Source of the DNA: Anaerococcus sp.
GTDB taxonomy: Bacteria; Bacillota; Clostridia; Tissierellales; Peptoniphilaceae
Direction: 5' to 3'
NCBI GenBank assembly: GCA_022780515.1
Contig: JALEUV010000053.1
Coordinates: 1-45,937, forward strand
DNA length: 45,937 nucleotides
The notes under the pieces are model-generated. The model was not told the origin of the DNA and ran no database searches. It worked only from the letters and a program-made list of their open reading frames with translations. The translations under genes were made by a program, and so were the position numbers. Every line of letters begins with the position of its first letter. The stretch's first letter is position 1. This document shows, in pieces, positions 25,106-34,073 of the stretch.

Positions 25106-26752
25106 TTATATGTCCATAAAACCCCTTGAGTATCTTTTCTTTGCCAAAAGGTAGAATAGCAAGGCTATTATGATATTTAGTAAGACTGGTAGGCCTATTG
25201 CAAGATAAGGCATATTCCCTTCGGATATTACCATTATGAATACTCCTATACCCACATTTAAAAATACGAATAAGAGGCTTAGTAGGTAGTAGCCAAAGAC
25301 CCTAAAGCCACCATTGTTCATAAGGTCTTTTGGATTAGTCCAAGTTACATTGATTCCTATAGTAGAGAGGAAGACTCCTATTATATTAGAAATGAAGGCT
25401 CCCAAGTATAGGCCTACAAAGCCTGCTAGTATATTCACTAGGCTAAATTTCAGAACTAAACCTACAACCACAGCAAAAACGAGGTTTATCCCAGTAGATA
25501 TTAGACTTGCTGAAGTTAGCCTTGCTAGCATATGGCTATGGGGATCGATTGGTAGGGTTTGGATTAGATAGAAGCTCTTTCCCTCGCGAGATAGAGCATT
25601 TTGGGCGATACCTCCATTGCTCCAAATCAAAAATCCTATAAAGTATCCACCTGCAAGGATTACCCACTTGCTATAAGGAGCAGCCATATCAATATCTTCA
25701 ATCATATTTCTACCAGATGATATGCATATTATGCCAAAGATTAGAGCCATTAATATTGGTGAATAGAGGAACATTACCTCATTCATTAAAACCTTGAGGT
25801 CTCTTTTAACTAGGGCCTTAAACTGGCTTGATTGACTTAGGCTAACATTTTTTATCCCTTCGCTAGACTTCTTAGCTTCTTTCTCATCCTTAACTGCCTT
25901 GCCAAAGACTGACCTATAATAATTGTTTTGAGCTAGCTTATAGGATAAGGCCAAGAGTCCCCCACTTAAACAATAGAGGATAATGCTTGATATAAGCCTG
26001 CTTCCTATTGGGCCTGTTATAGATAAACCAAAAAGCTTAGCATTAAAGAATATGTTTGATACAAAGCTTCTCTCGACAAAGACATCAGAAAAGACCTTCG
26101 AAAAATTGACATCTGATTGATTTTGAGAAAAAGCGAAGTAATATATAACTCCCAATATTACAAACATGACACCAAAGCCAATGTTTTTAAATAACTTCTT
26201 GTGGGAGTTTACATTAGAAAACCTCTTAACTAGCATTATCAACAAGCTCACAAGTGTATAGGGTATGATAACCATAGGAAAGAAGTTTACAAGTCCTAGG
26301 ACTAAACTTAGGAAATCAAAGCCTGCTAGCCTAGCATAGATTGTATAAACTAGGATAAAGAAGATGTAATAATCCACAAAGGACATACAGCCTCCGAGGA
26401 TCTTTCCAACAAAAAGTTCTTCTTCCTTTATTGGTAGGGTTTGGTAGTTTGATATGGCCTTCTCTGAAAATATACCAGCCATAATATTTGCTATGTATAT
26501 ACTAAATATCATAATAGTAACCATCATAGCAAATATTGTAAAGTACATATAGTCAAGACCCATTTCAACAAAGACTTTAACCGATACCATAGACATAAGC
26601 AAAAATAGATATCCCAAGCTTAGATAGGTAAAGATAAGAACGAGTAACCTAGCCAGGTAGTTTTTAGGCATACCTGGAGCTCTCTTCGATGGGTAGTATG
26701 GGAAAAATTGCTCCTTTAGAGCATATTTACTTATCAAAAAAATATTATTCAT
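25106..26752 (-). CDS. ABC transporter permease, ABC-2-like
   Basis: A 548-residue membrane protein with roughly 12 hydrophobic segments in two halves separated by a charged stretch at about 285-300 (KAVKDEKEAKKSSEGIK). It looks like large exporter permeases that pair with a single soluble ATPase. YPSKRAPGMPKNYLAR is the only strongly polar N-terminal element. Substrate unknown. Its ATG lies within the last bases of the ATPase gene (8-nt overlap), so the two are coupled. Confidence 0.82.
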   Translation of the reverse strand: MNNIFLISKYALKEQFFPYYPSKRAPGMPKNYLARLLVLIFTYLSLGYLFLLMSMVSVKVFVEMGLDYMYFTIFAMMVTIMIFSIYIANIMAGIFSEKAISNYQTLPIKEEELFVGKILGGCMSFVDYYIFFILVYTIYARLAGFDFLSLVLGLVNFFPMVIIPYTLVSLLIMLVKRFSNVNSHKKLFKNIGFGVMFVILGVIYYFAFSQNQSDVNFSKVFSDVFVERSFVSNIFFNAKLFGLSITGPIGSRLISSIILYCLSGGLLALSYKLAQNNYYRSVFGKAVKDEKEAKKSSEGIKNVSLSQSSQFKALVKRDLKVLMNEVMFLYSPILMALIFGIICISSGRNMIEDIDMAAPYSKWVILAGGYFIGFLIWSNGGIAQNALSREGKSFYLIQTLPIDPHSHMLARLTSASLISTGINLVFAVVVGLVLKFSLVNILAGFVGLYLGAFISNIIGVFLSTIGINVTWTNPKDLMNNGGFRVFGYYLLSLLFVFLNVGIGVFIMVISEGNMPYLAIGLPVLLNIIIALLFYLLAKKRYSRGFMDI

Positions 26753-27467
26753 CTGTAAGCTCCAAGAATATTTCTTCTAGTGATCCTTCTCTATTAGCCT
26801 TGAGCTTTATTTCTTCAAAAGTTCCTATGGCTATAATCTTACCCTTGTTGATGATAGCTATCCTATCACATAATTCTTGAGCGACTTCCATGACATGAGT
26901 TGAGAAGAAGACCAACTTCCCATCAGCTGCCCTTTGTCTTAGGATTTGCTTGAGGTTGTAGGCAGACTTGGCATCAAGGCCTACCATAGGCTCATCCAAA
27001 ATCAAGACCTCTGGCTCATTAACCAAGGCTCCGATTATGGCAAGTCTTTGGGCCATACCATGGGAATAGTTTGAAATTTGATCATTCATAGCAGATCTTA
27101 TATCGAAGTAGTCTAGGTAATGCTCTACTCTTTCCTTACGGGTTTTACTATCTACCCCGTACACATCAGCTATAAAGTTTATGTATTCATTTCCACTATA
27201 ATTTTCAAATAGGTCTGGATTATCTGGTACATAAGAAAAAAGGCTCTTATATTTCTTAGCATCATCCTCTAGAGACATACCATTTATAGCAATTTCTCCT
27301 TCTGATTTTGAGTTAATTCCTACAATACTCTTTATGGTTGTGGATTTTCCTGCCCCGTTGGGCCCCAAAAAGCCAAAGATTTCTCCATTATTGGCTGTAA
27401 AACTTATGTCATCTACAGCTTTTTTCCCATTATTATAGATTTTAGTAAAATTTTTAACCTCTAACAT
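26745..27467 (-). CDS. ABC transporter ATP-binding protein
   Basis: 240 residues with Walker A GPNGAGKST, Q-loop FSYVPDNPDLFENYSG, signature NYSHGMAQRL (SHGM in place of LSGGQ, as in several ABC-2 exporters), Walker B VLILDEPMVGLD and switch FFSTHVMEVA. AAGGAGG precedes the ATG at 27467; a TTG at 27470 is less likely. It drives the permease encoded immediately downstream. Confidence 0.92.
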   Translation of the reverse strand: MLEVKNFTKIYNNGKKAVDDISFTANNGEIFGFLGPNGAGKSTTIKSIVGINSKSEGEIAINGMSLEDDAKKYKSLFSYVPDNPDLFENYSGNEYINFIADVYGVDSKTRKERVEHYLDYFDIRSAMNDQISNYSHGMAQRLAIIGALVNEPEVLILDEPMVGLDAKSAYNLKQILRQRAADGKLVFFSTHVMEVAQELCDRIAIINKGKIIAIGTFEEIKLKANREGSLEEIFLELTDE

Positions 27468-27623
27468 CAAGCACCTCCTTTAATGCCAAAAGTGATTATT
27501 ATAATTTAATATTACCACAATTGTTTATATTTTAATATCTTATTAAATATTATATATATTTGATAATATCATTATACCCCTCACTTTAGTAAATAAGCAA
27601 ATTAAAGGCTAATAAATATTCCC

Positions 27624-27649
27624 TCAAAAAAAGACCTATAAAAGGTCTT
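27624..27649 (-). terminator. Terminator after the OGG-type glycosylase gene
   Basis: Arms AAGACCT (27631-27637) and AGGTCTT (27643-27649) with a 5-nt loop, followed on the minus strand by seven T. It overlaps the glycosylase stop codon. Confidence 0.85.
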
Positions 27650-28550
27650 ACTTGCCAATTTTTTCTTCCCTACCATAGTAGAAAAGGTATTGCTGAGCAT
27701 AGCCAGCTAGGTCCTTAAAATAAGCCCTGGCATAGGACTCTACTTCTTTTTTGGGAACTTCTTTTTTGATAAAGAGGGTCTCCATTACCCTTTTGATCCA
27801 CACGTCCACTGGGAAGGTCTCCCTCCTATGGAAGGCAAAGAGCAAGATGCAATCAGCTACCTTGGGTCCTACTCCTGGAAGCTCTATTAGTTTCTTACGA
27901 ATCTCAAGGGTTGATAGACTATCCCAATCAAAGTCCAAGGCCCCATCATAGATCATTTGGCTCGCCTCAACTATCCTCTTATCCCTAAAGCCAACCCTAG
28001 CATATTCTCTAAGGTCTTCTGCTCTTACATCCTTTAAGACATCTGGACTTGGGAAGGAATAGTAGGGCCTACCCATAAAGTCGCCTATATATCTCCCATA
28101 CCTCTCAGAAATAATCCTTACTGCCTTTTTTATTCTTGGAATTTGATTGTTGGCTGATATTATAAAGGAAATAACAGTTTCAAATAATTCTTGGTTTAGG
28201 ATTCTAATGCCATAACCGTAGTCGGTGGCTTTTTTGAGGGTTGTATCTATTGATACTTCCTTTTTGATTTTCTTATAGTCCACACCCAGGTCAAAGTAGT
28301 CATAAAATATCTCATAAAAAGTTTCTCTATCCACATTCCTAATTAGGACATGGTCTTCTTTTTCTAGTAGATTTATAATCTTTCCCAAGAAAACTGCCGT
28401 ATAGGATCCATCTTCTTCAACATTAAAATTAAAGCACTGTCCGCATTCAAAAATATGACTCGGCTTAAAAGAGTCCTCCCTAAGCTCAAGACCTAGAGGA
28501 GTCTCCCTCAAATCCAAGTCACCTTTTACCTTATTAATAAACCTATCCAC
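27648..28550 (-). CDS. ogg: 8-oxoguanine DNA glycosylase, OGG1 type (HhH-GPD)
   Basis: Removes oxidised guanine from DNA and nicks the strand. The 300 residues have the OGG1 N-terminal domain, then the helix-hairpin-helix LIELPGVGPKVAD with catalytic Lys230 and the GPD aspartate Asp249 in FPVDVWIKRV. Both key residues are in place. The start is GTG, formed by the sequence TAGTG that also ends the sortase gene, so the two overlap by 1 nt. GAGG lies about 9 nt upstream. Confidence 0.93.
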   Translation of the reverse strand: MDRFINKVKGDLDLRETPLGLELREDSFKPSHIFECGQCFNFNVEEDGSYTAVFLGKIINLLEKEDHVLIRNVDRETFYEIFYDYFDLGVDYKKIKKEVSIDTTLKKATDYGYGIRILNQELFETVISFIISANNQIPRIKKAVRIISERYGRYIGDFMGRPYYSFPSPDVLKDVRAEDLREYARVGFRDKRIVEASQMIYDGALDFDWDSLSTLEIRKKLIELPGVGPKVADCILLFAFHRRETFPVDVWIKRVMETLFIKKEVPKKEVESYARAYFKDLAGYAQQYLFYYGREEKIGK

Positions 28551-29326
28551 TAGTTAACCCTCACTGCTTGAACGGCAAGTCTTTGATCCCAATAGTCATA
28601 CTCGCAAGTTGATAGGGTTATAATCTTATCATCGGCACTAAATTCCTTAGACATATCCAAGGAAACTTCGCTATTTGACTTTAGGGCATTAAAATAATCA
28701 ATCTTCTCAGAATCGTAGGCAAAATCTAGACTCCTGTAGTCATAGTCTGAAGGAATACCGTAAGCTGAGAAGACCTCATATTCCATTAGTCCTTCTTCTG
28801 TTGTTATATATATTGTCCTATGATTTTCTGCATATTCTTGGTCCCTATAGTTTTCTAGGGATGTAAACATTGTATCTAGCTCCAAGTGGTGGCCATAGAT
28901 TACTGTGTTATCATCAGAAAAATCAATCTCGTTGTTTGTATCCATAAATATAGATCCAGCAAGGTCATATTCCTTATTTAGTCCCCTTCTTAGATAAAAA
29001 TCATTATCTACGGCATGGAGAATAGGATATTTGATCTTAGTGCCAGGTATCTCAATAATACCAACTACATCAGAGTTTTCTTCCTTAAACTTCTCTAGAA
29101 GATAGAGGTTTTGATTCTCAAGCTTCTCAAATTCGCTCTCTCCTTCTTCGTCAGCCTTGGCTACTGTCGAATGTTCATTTTGACTTTCCTCTATAAGACC
29201 TTGTATATGCTTGTTATTTTGTATATTTGTCCAATAGTCATAGCCCCTCTTACCTAAAATTGCAAGGCAGACAACAATTACTATAACTAAGAAAAATCTT
29301 ATTACAGATATAACTTTACCTTTCAT
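28550..29326 (-). CDS. srtB: Class B sortase
   Basis: Membrane-anchored cysteine transpeptidase that attaches surface proteins or assembles pili. The 258 residues have an uncleaved N-terminal signal anchor at about 7-26 and a linker of charged residues. The catalytic set is His146/147 in IYGHHLELDTMF, Cys241 in TLSTCEYDY and Arg249 in DQRLAV. The spacing and TLSTC fit class B. No LPXTG-like or NPQTN-like substrate protein is evident nearby, so its targets are encoded elsewhere. Coupled to the downstream glycosylase gene. Confidence 0.92.
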   Translation of the reverse strand: MKGKVISVIRFFLVIVIVVCLAILGKRGYDYWTNIQNNKHIQGLIEESQNEHSTVAKADEEGESEFEKLENQNLYLLEKFKEENSDVVGIIEIPGTKIKYPILHAVDNDFYLRRGLNKEYDLAGSIFMDTNNEIDFSDDNTVIYGHHLELDTMFTSLENYRDQEYAENHRTIYITTEEGLMEYEVFSAYGIPSDYDYRSLDFAYDSEKIDYFNALKSNSEVSLDMSKEFSADDKIITLSTCEYDYWDQRLAVQAVRVN

Positions 29327-29481
29327 AAAGCCTCCTTCATGTAAACTTTATCATGCTTTAAAAATTTAACTCTTATTAGTATAATATACCTTAAGAGAAC
29401 AATTTTAAAAGTAAAATATGGAATTTATCTCTAATTAAAGATGATTTTTTGCCCCAGATTTAGTTAATAAAAGGAATGGAA

Positions 29482-30303
29482 ATGATTAAGTTAATAGCAT
29501 CAGATGTTGATGAAACCCTAGTAGATAGCCAGAAAAATGTCCCTAGTCGTAATGTAGCCGCTATTAAAAAGGCCCAAGAGCTTGGAATAATAGTTATCCT
29601 TGCCACTGGAAGAGGTACCTACGAGCTTTTTGATATACCAGAAAAGGCTGGACTTCAATTTGAGAACCGCTACGCTATTTGCTGTAACGGAGCCGTAATT
29701 ATGAACCTCCAAACTAAAGAGATAGTGGAGTCGTTAGGGCTAAAATATGACTACGCTAAGACAATCCTAGACTTTGCAGCCTTTAACGAGTTGACCTGTT
29801 ATATCTACACAATCGATAACAAATACGCTATAAACCTTGATAAGGATAGCTTCGCAGAAAATCAAATCAATCCCCTTAAGGATACCAATATAGAATTTCT
29901 AAGAGACGATATAATTCTCAAGGTAATAATCAAAAGCAGAGATATGAACTTCCTCCAAGGACTTGAAATAGATATAGCCTACCTCACTAACTACGACCTA
30001 GAAATATCCTATTCATCAGATATGTTTATGGAAATCAACGCTAAGGGAGTAAACAAGGGAGAAGCCCTAAAGAAAGTTTGTAAAATATATGACATAGATA
30101 TCAAAGATACCCTGGCCATAGGTGATAACTACAATGACGTAGCTATGCTAGAGACAGCAGGAACATCTGTAGCAGTAGCCAACGCCCACCTCCAAGTAAA
30201 AGACTCCGCCAAGTACATAGCAGAAATCACCAACGAAGAGGGAGCTGTAGGTTGGGCCATAGAAAAATTTATTTTAACTGGTAATGAAAATCCAGCCAAA
30301 TAA
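29482..30303 (+). CDS. Cof-type HAD-IIB family hydrolase (sugar or nucleotide phosphatase)
   Basis: 273 residues with HAD motif I ASDVDETLVDSQ (nucleophile Asp and acid/base Asp), motif II LATGR, motif III Lys in the NAKGVNKGEALKK segment and motif IV GDNYNDVAML. Such enzymes remove phosphate from sugar phosphates, FMN or pyridoxal phosphate; the substrate cannot be assigned. The ATG at 29482 is preferred because AAAGGA is 6 nt away; the ATG at 29476 touches it. Monocistronic, with its own terminator. Confidence 0.92.
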   Translation: MIKLIASDVDETLVDSQKNVPSRNVAAIKKAQELGIIVILATGRGTYELFDIPEKAGLQFENRYAICCNGAVIMNLQTKEIVESLGLKYDYAKTILDFAAFNELTCYIYTIDNKYAINLDKDSFAENQINPLKDTNIEFLRDDIILKVIIKSRDMNFLQGLEIDIAYLTNYDLEISYSSDMFMEINAKGVNKGEALKKVCKIYDIDIKDTLAIGDNYNDVAMLETAGTSVAVANAHLQVKDSAKYIAEITNEEGAVGWAIEKFILTGNENPAK

Positions 30304-30329
30304 ATAATCAAATTATAAGCATACAAAAA

Positions 30330-30358
30330 GATTCTAGTTTTTAATAGAGCCTTTTTTT
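30330..30358 (+). terminator. Terminator of the HAD phosphatase gene
   Basis: An imperfect 7-bp stem (30330-30336 with 30345-30351, one mismatch) is followed by seven T. The T run overlaps the stop of the next, oppositely oriented gene. Confidence 0.55.
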
Positions 30359-30674
30359 ACCATGTTTCATAGTCATTTCTAAAGTGCTTTACTAAAAAAT
30401 ATATTCCTCCACCTACTAGAAGTATAGGTATTAGACTAAAGGCAAGTTTTATTACAAACCATACTAGTCCTATCAAAAGGCCTCCAATTCCAAAGAGTAA
30501 TCCTAAAGGAATCGCTACAATGCCAAAGATTATAGTACCTACTAGTAAAACTACAGGTAGGAATATTAAAAATAAAAGCAACTTTCCGATACTAAAGCCT
30601 ACTTTTCCTACAAATTTAAAAATACTAAATCCAAATACAAAAGTTAATATTAAGATCATTGCTCCGAATAACAT
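30357..30674 (-). CDS. Small hydrophobic membrane protein, function unknown
   Basis: 105 residues, almost entirely hydrophobic, with three or four membrane segments and Gly-rich turns (GIGGLLIGL), ending in a polar tail KHFRNDYETW. GAGAGG precedes the ATG. I do not recognise the family. It is shaped like phage-shock or envelope-stress accessory proteins, but nothing nearby supports that. Confidence 0.6.
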   Translation of the reverse strand: MLFGAMILILTFVFGFSIFKFVGKVGFSIGKLLLFLIFLPVVLLVGTIIFGIVAIPLGLLFGIGGLLIGLVWFVIKLAFSLIPILLVGGGIYFLVKHFRNDYETW

Positions 30675-30764
30675 AATAAAGCCTCTCTTTCTTAATATTA
30701 TTATACAGGCATCTCAAGTATTTGCAAGTATATTTTCCATATATTAAAATCTAATTTCAATATC

Positions 30765-31472
30765 TTAAAGTTCTTTTATTATAATATCAAAATCTTGAAC
30801 AAAGCTTTCATTAGCTTTGACTTTATATGCTTCTAGGCTCTCATCAGCAAAGGCCCTTCCATTGTAGGTAGGCTCAAGACATAGGTAATTATCCCAAAAA
30901 TCTGTCCAAATTGTATAGAGCTCTACATTTTCTCTGCCTACAATGTCTATAGCAAAGTCAGCTGTCTTAAAGCTCAAGTCAGCTGTTTCTATAAAAATAG
31001 AATTAGGAAGTTCATCCTTATCGAGCTCAAAGCCTTCTACACTTAGCTCATCATAATTTGTATTAAAGTATGGGTGAAAGGCTGGAGCTACTAGCTTCTC
31101 CTCGCCTGCTTCATTTTCTATAGTAAGTTTGGTATTTAGTCTATCATCTTCGATCTTATAATCTATCCTAAAGGATACATTTTCATAAGAGCCTACGCCC
31201 TTAAGTCCGAGTGCTAGCTTATCTTCGCCTTCTTCTAGGACTTGCCAAGTCAAATCTCTTCCAAAGCCATGGGTAGGAAGTTCGTTCAAGGTCTTATCAT
31301 CTGAGAAGTTAGGGGCGCAAGTGTGCATGCCTCCCCTAACCTTTGTTTTATCATCTCTTGTAATCTCAGTTTTATCAAAGAAGACTTTTTTATCTCCAAA
31401 GGTTAATTTTTCTAGATAAGCTCCCTCTTCGTTGATGGTAGCCCTTATATTTTTACCTGCTATTGTTTTCAT
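30765..31472 (-). CDS. Aldose-1-epimerase-like (galactose mutarotase superfamily) protein
   Basis: 235 residues of beta-rich sequence. GGMHTCAPNF (early loop), LPTHGFGRDLTWQV with a conserved His, and APAFHPYFNT with the second His, match the active-site histidines of mutarotases and hexose-6-phosphate epimerases. It is shorter than GalM (about 340). Nearest in pattern is the D-hexose-6-phosphate mutarotase group. A short AAGGAT lies just before the ATG, 4 nt after the ferritin stop, so the two are co-transcribed. Confidence 0.82.
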   Translation of the reverse strand: MKTIAGKNIRATINEEGAYLEKLTFGDKKVFFDKTEITRDDKTKVRGGMHTCAPNFSDDKTLNELPTHGFGRDLTWQVLEEGEDKLALGLKGVGSYENVSFRIDYKIEDDRLNTKLTIENEAGEEKLVAPAFHPYFNTNYDELSVEGFELDKDELPNSIFIETADLSFKTADFAIDIVGRENVELYTIWTDFWDNYLCLEPTYNGRAFADESLEAYKVKANESFVQDFDIIIKEL

Positions 31473-31476
31473 ATCC

Positions 31477-31983
31477 TTAACCTATAGCTGGTTTTTGTGG
31501 AGCTGGTCTTAGTCCTAGTTCATGGTCTAGTACATACATAGCACCCCAGTTATCTCCAATTCTTTCGAGTCTTGTGATAAGTTTTGAGAAGTTTTCTTCT
31601 TCTTCAACTTGTTCATCTATATACCATTGGATAAATGATCTAATTCTTTCATCAACACCGTTAGCTTCTTTAGCTATGTTGTGAATTCTTCTTGTAACTT
31701 CTTGCTCATGGGCAAAGGCAGTTTTAACTAGATCAAGTACGTTTTCGTAATCAGCCTTTGGAGCTTCAATTGTTGTATAAACTGGTTTGTAACCTACTGA
31801 TTGTAGGAAATTTTTCATTCCTTCACCATGGTAGATTTCTTCGATTGATTGGTTATCTAGCCGATTTGTGAATCCATCTAGGTCTAGGTCATCTGTATAA
31901 GCTGCCATAGCCTTATAGAAGTAAGCTGATTCATATTCAAAGTTCATTTGTTCATTGATTAGGTCTAAAATTTTGTCGTCCAT
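31477..31983 (-). CDS. ftnA: Ferritin (non-haem iron storage)
   Basis: 168 residues forming the four-helix ferritin fold. The ferroxidase ligands are visible: Glu17 in MNFEYESAYFY, Glu/His in SIEEIYHGEGM, Glu in AHEQEVTRRI and Gln/Glu in YIDEQVEEE. The order and spacing match bacterial FtnA. It stores iron as ferric mineral and limits oxidative damage, useful for an anaerobe meeting oxygen. AAAGGAGAG precedes the ATG. Co-transcribed with the mutarotase-like gene. Confidence 0.95.
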   Translation of the reverse strand: MDDKILDLINEQMNFEYESAYFYKAMAAYTDDLDLDGFTNRLDNQSIEEIYHGEGMKNFLQSVGYKPVYTTIEAPKADYENVLDLVKTAFAHEQEVTRRIHNIAKEANGVDERIRSFIQWYIDEQVEEEENFSKLITRLERIGDNWGAMYVLDHELGLRPAPQKPAIG

Positions 31984-32001
31984 TTTTCTCTCCTTTTAAT
32001 A

Positions 32002-32280
32002 TTAATCTCCATATACGACATAGATGCCATATATATTGATTTCTTCCTTGATTAATACTTCAACAACCTTGTTGATATTTTGGGCCTGGATATAAATTGT
32101 GAAAGAATTACCCCTTATAGTAAACCTATCGGACTCAATTACCTTCATATCCTCTAGCTTATTAAAAATTTTAATGGCCGCATCTTTTTCAAAAGTTCTA
32201 TCAAGCTCAAAGGTTATCGGATAGACTTCATCGATACCCGCATCGGCTTCTATTTTTCTAATAAAAAGTAAATCTTTCAT
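32002..32280 (-). CDS. Small protein of unknown function, alternating beta/alpha pattern
   Basis: 92 residues with a beta-alpha-beta pattern that would suit an ACT-like or ferredoxin-like fold (TFELDRTFEKDAAIKIF, then SFTIYIQAQNINKVVEVL). It ends IYGIYVVYGD. No family is recognised. The start at 32280 is chosen because GGAG lies 6 nt before it; an ATG at 32286 touches that site. It sits between queH and ferritin with short gaps on the same strand. Confidence 0.6.
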   Translation of the reverse strand: MKDLLFIRKIEADAGIDEVYPITFELDRTFEKDAAIKIFNKLEDMKVIESDRFTIRGNSFTIYIQAQNINKVVEVLIKEEINIYGIYVVYGD

Positions 32281-32326
32281 ATCCATCTCCTATAATAGAT
32301 ATTACCCATTTATTAAAATTTATAAC

Positions 32327-32962
32327 TTAATTTTTATCTGCCGATTTTTTCTCTTCCATTTCCTTATAGGAAAAGATGCATCCACAATAATCCTGCCTAT
32401 ATAAGCCGTATTCTTTGGATAGGTCGATTGATTTTTTGTAGCCATTCTTTTTCTTAAAGTCAGCGTAGAGGTATTTTACCCCGTATTTTTCTTCAAGGCT
32501 CTCTCCTATTTCATTAAGCCAAGTGCTATTTTTGTAGGGAGATATGGAAAGGGTTGTTGTGAAGTAATCATAGCCCTTGTCCTTGGCATAAGCTGCTGTC
32601 TCTTGAAGTCTTAGCTTATAGCACTCATAACAGGCCCTACCCCCTTCTTTGTCTTTAGACCTAAGCCTTGCAATGTCGGCAAAGTCTTTTTTTTTGTTCT
32701 CAGGAAAGATAATCTCTCCACCAAGACCCATTTCTTCTTTTAGCTCTCTTAGGGTCTCACACCTCTTAGTTAATTCCTCGTAGGGGTAGATGTTTGGATT
32801 GTAGTAAAACATATCGATAGCGAAGTCATCCCTTATCCTATCAAGGACTGCAGTCGAGCATGGGGCACAGCAAACTTGGAGGAGGAGAGTCGGCCTTAGA
32901 CCCTTTTTCTTATTTTCTTCTATTATCTCTTCCATTTTTAGGTTGTAATTAATTTTGTTCAT
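32327..32962 (-). CDS. queH: Epoxyqueuosine reductase QueH
   Basis: The non-cobalamin enzyme that makes queuosine from epoxyqueuosine in tRNA, the last step of queuosine synthesis. The 211 residues have the paired cysteines VCCAPC (C31, C32, C35), a middle CYECYK and a C-terminal YCGC, a layout proper to QueH (formerly DUF208). FTTTLSISPYKN is also diagnostic. No other queuosine genes are nearby. AGGAG precedes the ATG. The rpsI terminator lies just upstream, so the gene either has its own weak promoter or depends on read-through. Confidence 0.93.
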   Translation of the reverse strand: MNKINYNLKMEEIIEENKKKGLRPTLLLQVCCAPCSTAVLDRIRDDFAIDMFYYNPNIYPYEELTKRCETLRELKEEMGLGGEIIFPENKKKDFADIARLRSKDKEGGRACYECYKLRLQETAAYAKDKGYDYFTTTLSISPYKNSTWLNEIGESLEEKYGVKYLYADFKKKNGYKKSIDLSKEYGLYRQDYCGCIFSYKEMEEKKSADKN

Positions 32963-32975
32963 ACTTTTCTCCTAA

Positions 32976-33011
32976 ATAAAAAAAACACAAACCTCGAAAG
33001 GAATGTGTTTT
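32976..33011 (-). terminator. Terminator of the rplM-rpsI operon
   Basis: Arms AAAACACA (32982-32989) and TGTGTTTT (33004-33011) with a 14-nt loop, then more T on the minus strand. It ends 14 nt before the queH start. Confidence 0.8.
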
Positions 33012-33023
33012 GTAGCCATAAGA

Positions 33024-33413
33024 TTATCTCTTTGAGAATTGTGAAGATTTTCTAGCCTTTTTAAGACCTGCTTTCTTCCTTTCTTTCTTACGAGAATCTC
33101 TTGTTAGGAATCCTGCTCTCTTTAGAGCTTGTCTATAGTCAGGGTTTGCGATTAGAAGAGCTCTTGCTATAGCGTGTCTAATAGCTCCAGCTTGTCCTGT
33201 ATAACCGCCACCTTGTACGTTGATTTTTATATCATAGTTGTTTAGGTTTTCTGTTAAAGCTAGTGGTGATTTTGCAATTACTACTAGGTTGTCAAAACTA
33301 AAGTAATCTTCTAAGTTCTTACCATTTACTAGGATATTTCCACTACCTGATACCATTGTAGCACGAGCTACAGAAGTCTTTCTTCTACCTGTTGCTTGAA
33401 TTATATCTGCCAT
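33024..33413 (-). CDS. rpsI: 30S ribosomal protein S9
   Basis: 129 residues with the family opening [15 protein letters not shown], the [19 protein letters not shown] core and the basic tail ending [11 protein letters not shown], which reaches the ribosomal P site. AAGGAGG precedes the ATG. It follows rplM after 10 nt in the conserved L13-S9 pair. Confidence 0.98.
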   Translation of the reverse strand: MADIIQATGRRKTSVARATMVSGSGNILVNGKNLEDYFSFDNLVVIAKSPLALTENLNNYDIKINVQGGGYTGQAGAIRHAIARALLIANPDYRQALKRAGFLTRDSRKKERKKAGLKKARKSSQFSKR

Positions 33414-33423
33414 TTAGTCCTCC

Positions 33424-33864
33424 TTAATTTAACTCTAGTACTTCTGGCATTTGTGCTTCATGTTTATGATCAGATCCAACATAAACTCTAAGCTTCTTAG
33501 CCATGGCTCTTCCTAATTTGTTCTTTGGAAGCATACCTTCTACTGCGTGAGTTATGATTCTTTCAGGATGTTTTTCCTTCATGTCCTTATATTTAATAAT
33601 CTTTTGACCACCGGCATAGCCTGAATATCTTTGATATTCTTTTTGGTCTTCTTTATTACCTGTAAGGATGACTTTTTCAGCATTAATTACTATTACATAG
33701 TCTCCAGTATCAATGTGTGGAGTAAATGTAGGTTTGTTCTTTCCTCTAAGTACTGCTGCAACTTGGCTTGCTAGTCTACCTAATGCCATTCCTTCGGCAT
33801 CAACTACATACCGTTTTCTCTCGAATGTATCAGGAGTTGCAGTATAAGTTTTTTGATGTTTCAT
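33424..33864 (-). CDS. rplM: 50S ribosomal protein L13
   Basis: 146 residues with [21 protein letters not shown], the [15 protein letters not shown] motif and the [21 protein letters not shown] signature. TAGGAGG lies before the ATG. It has its own strong promoter and a structured leader of about 145 nt, unlike the common arrangement downstream of truA. Confidence 0.98.
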   Translation of the reverse strand: MKHQKTYTATPDTFERKRYVVDAEGMALGRLASQVAAVLRGKNKPTFTPHIDTGDYVIVINAEKVILTGNKEDQKEYQRYSGYAGGQKIIKYKDMKEKHPERIITHAVEGMLPKNKLGRAMAKKLRVYVGSDHKHEAQMPEVLELN

Positions 33865-34009
33865 AAAATTCCTCCTATAAAAATTTCGCCTACCATATTT
33901 AGAAACCGCTCTTAGTAGGTGGCGGCTGTACTCGTCCCGGCACTTGTAATGATCGCTTCCGGGATTAGCGATCCAATCGAAAGCTTCATAAAAGAAACTT
34001 CAAATCGAC
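33865..34009 (-). ncRNA. Structured rplM leader RNA, probable L13 autoregulatory leader
   Basis: From the predicted start near 34009 to the rplM ATG. On the plus strand, GATCGC (33951-33956) pairs with GCGATC (33968-33973). Its loop holds CCGGGA (33959-33964), which can pair with TCCCGG (33935-33940), giving an H-type pseudoknot. Nearer the gene, CGCCTAC (33887-33893) can pair with GTAGGTGGCG (33915-33924). A competing hairpin CCGC/GCGG (33906-33909 and 33922-33925) overlaps this. The alternatives lie just upstream of the ribosome binding site, as expected for feedback by L13. Rfam has an L13 leader family; I cannot confirm a match. Confidence 0.6.
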
Positions 34010-34015
34010 TTGTTT

Positions 34016-34044
34016 ATAATACCACAAAAGCTAGGTATTGTCAA
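34016..34044 (-). promoter_or_regulatory. Consensus promoter of rplM-rpsI with a flanking inverted repeat
   Basis: TTGACA (34039-34044) and TATTAT (34016-34021) with a 17-nt spacer. Inverted arms TTTGTGG (34050-34056) and CCACAAA (34022-34028) bracket the -35, so a regulator could bind here, or the repeat may simply form the terminator of the gene at 34074. Confidence 0.85.
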
Positions 34045-34073
34045 ACATCTTTGTGGACTAGCTCGAAATTATT

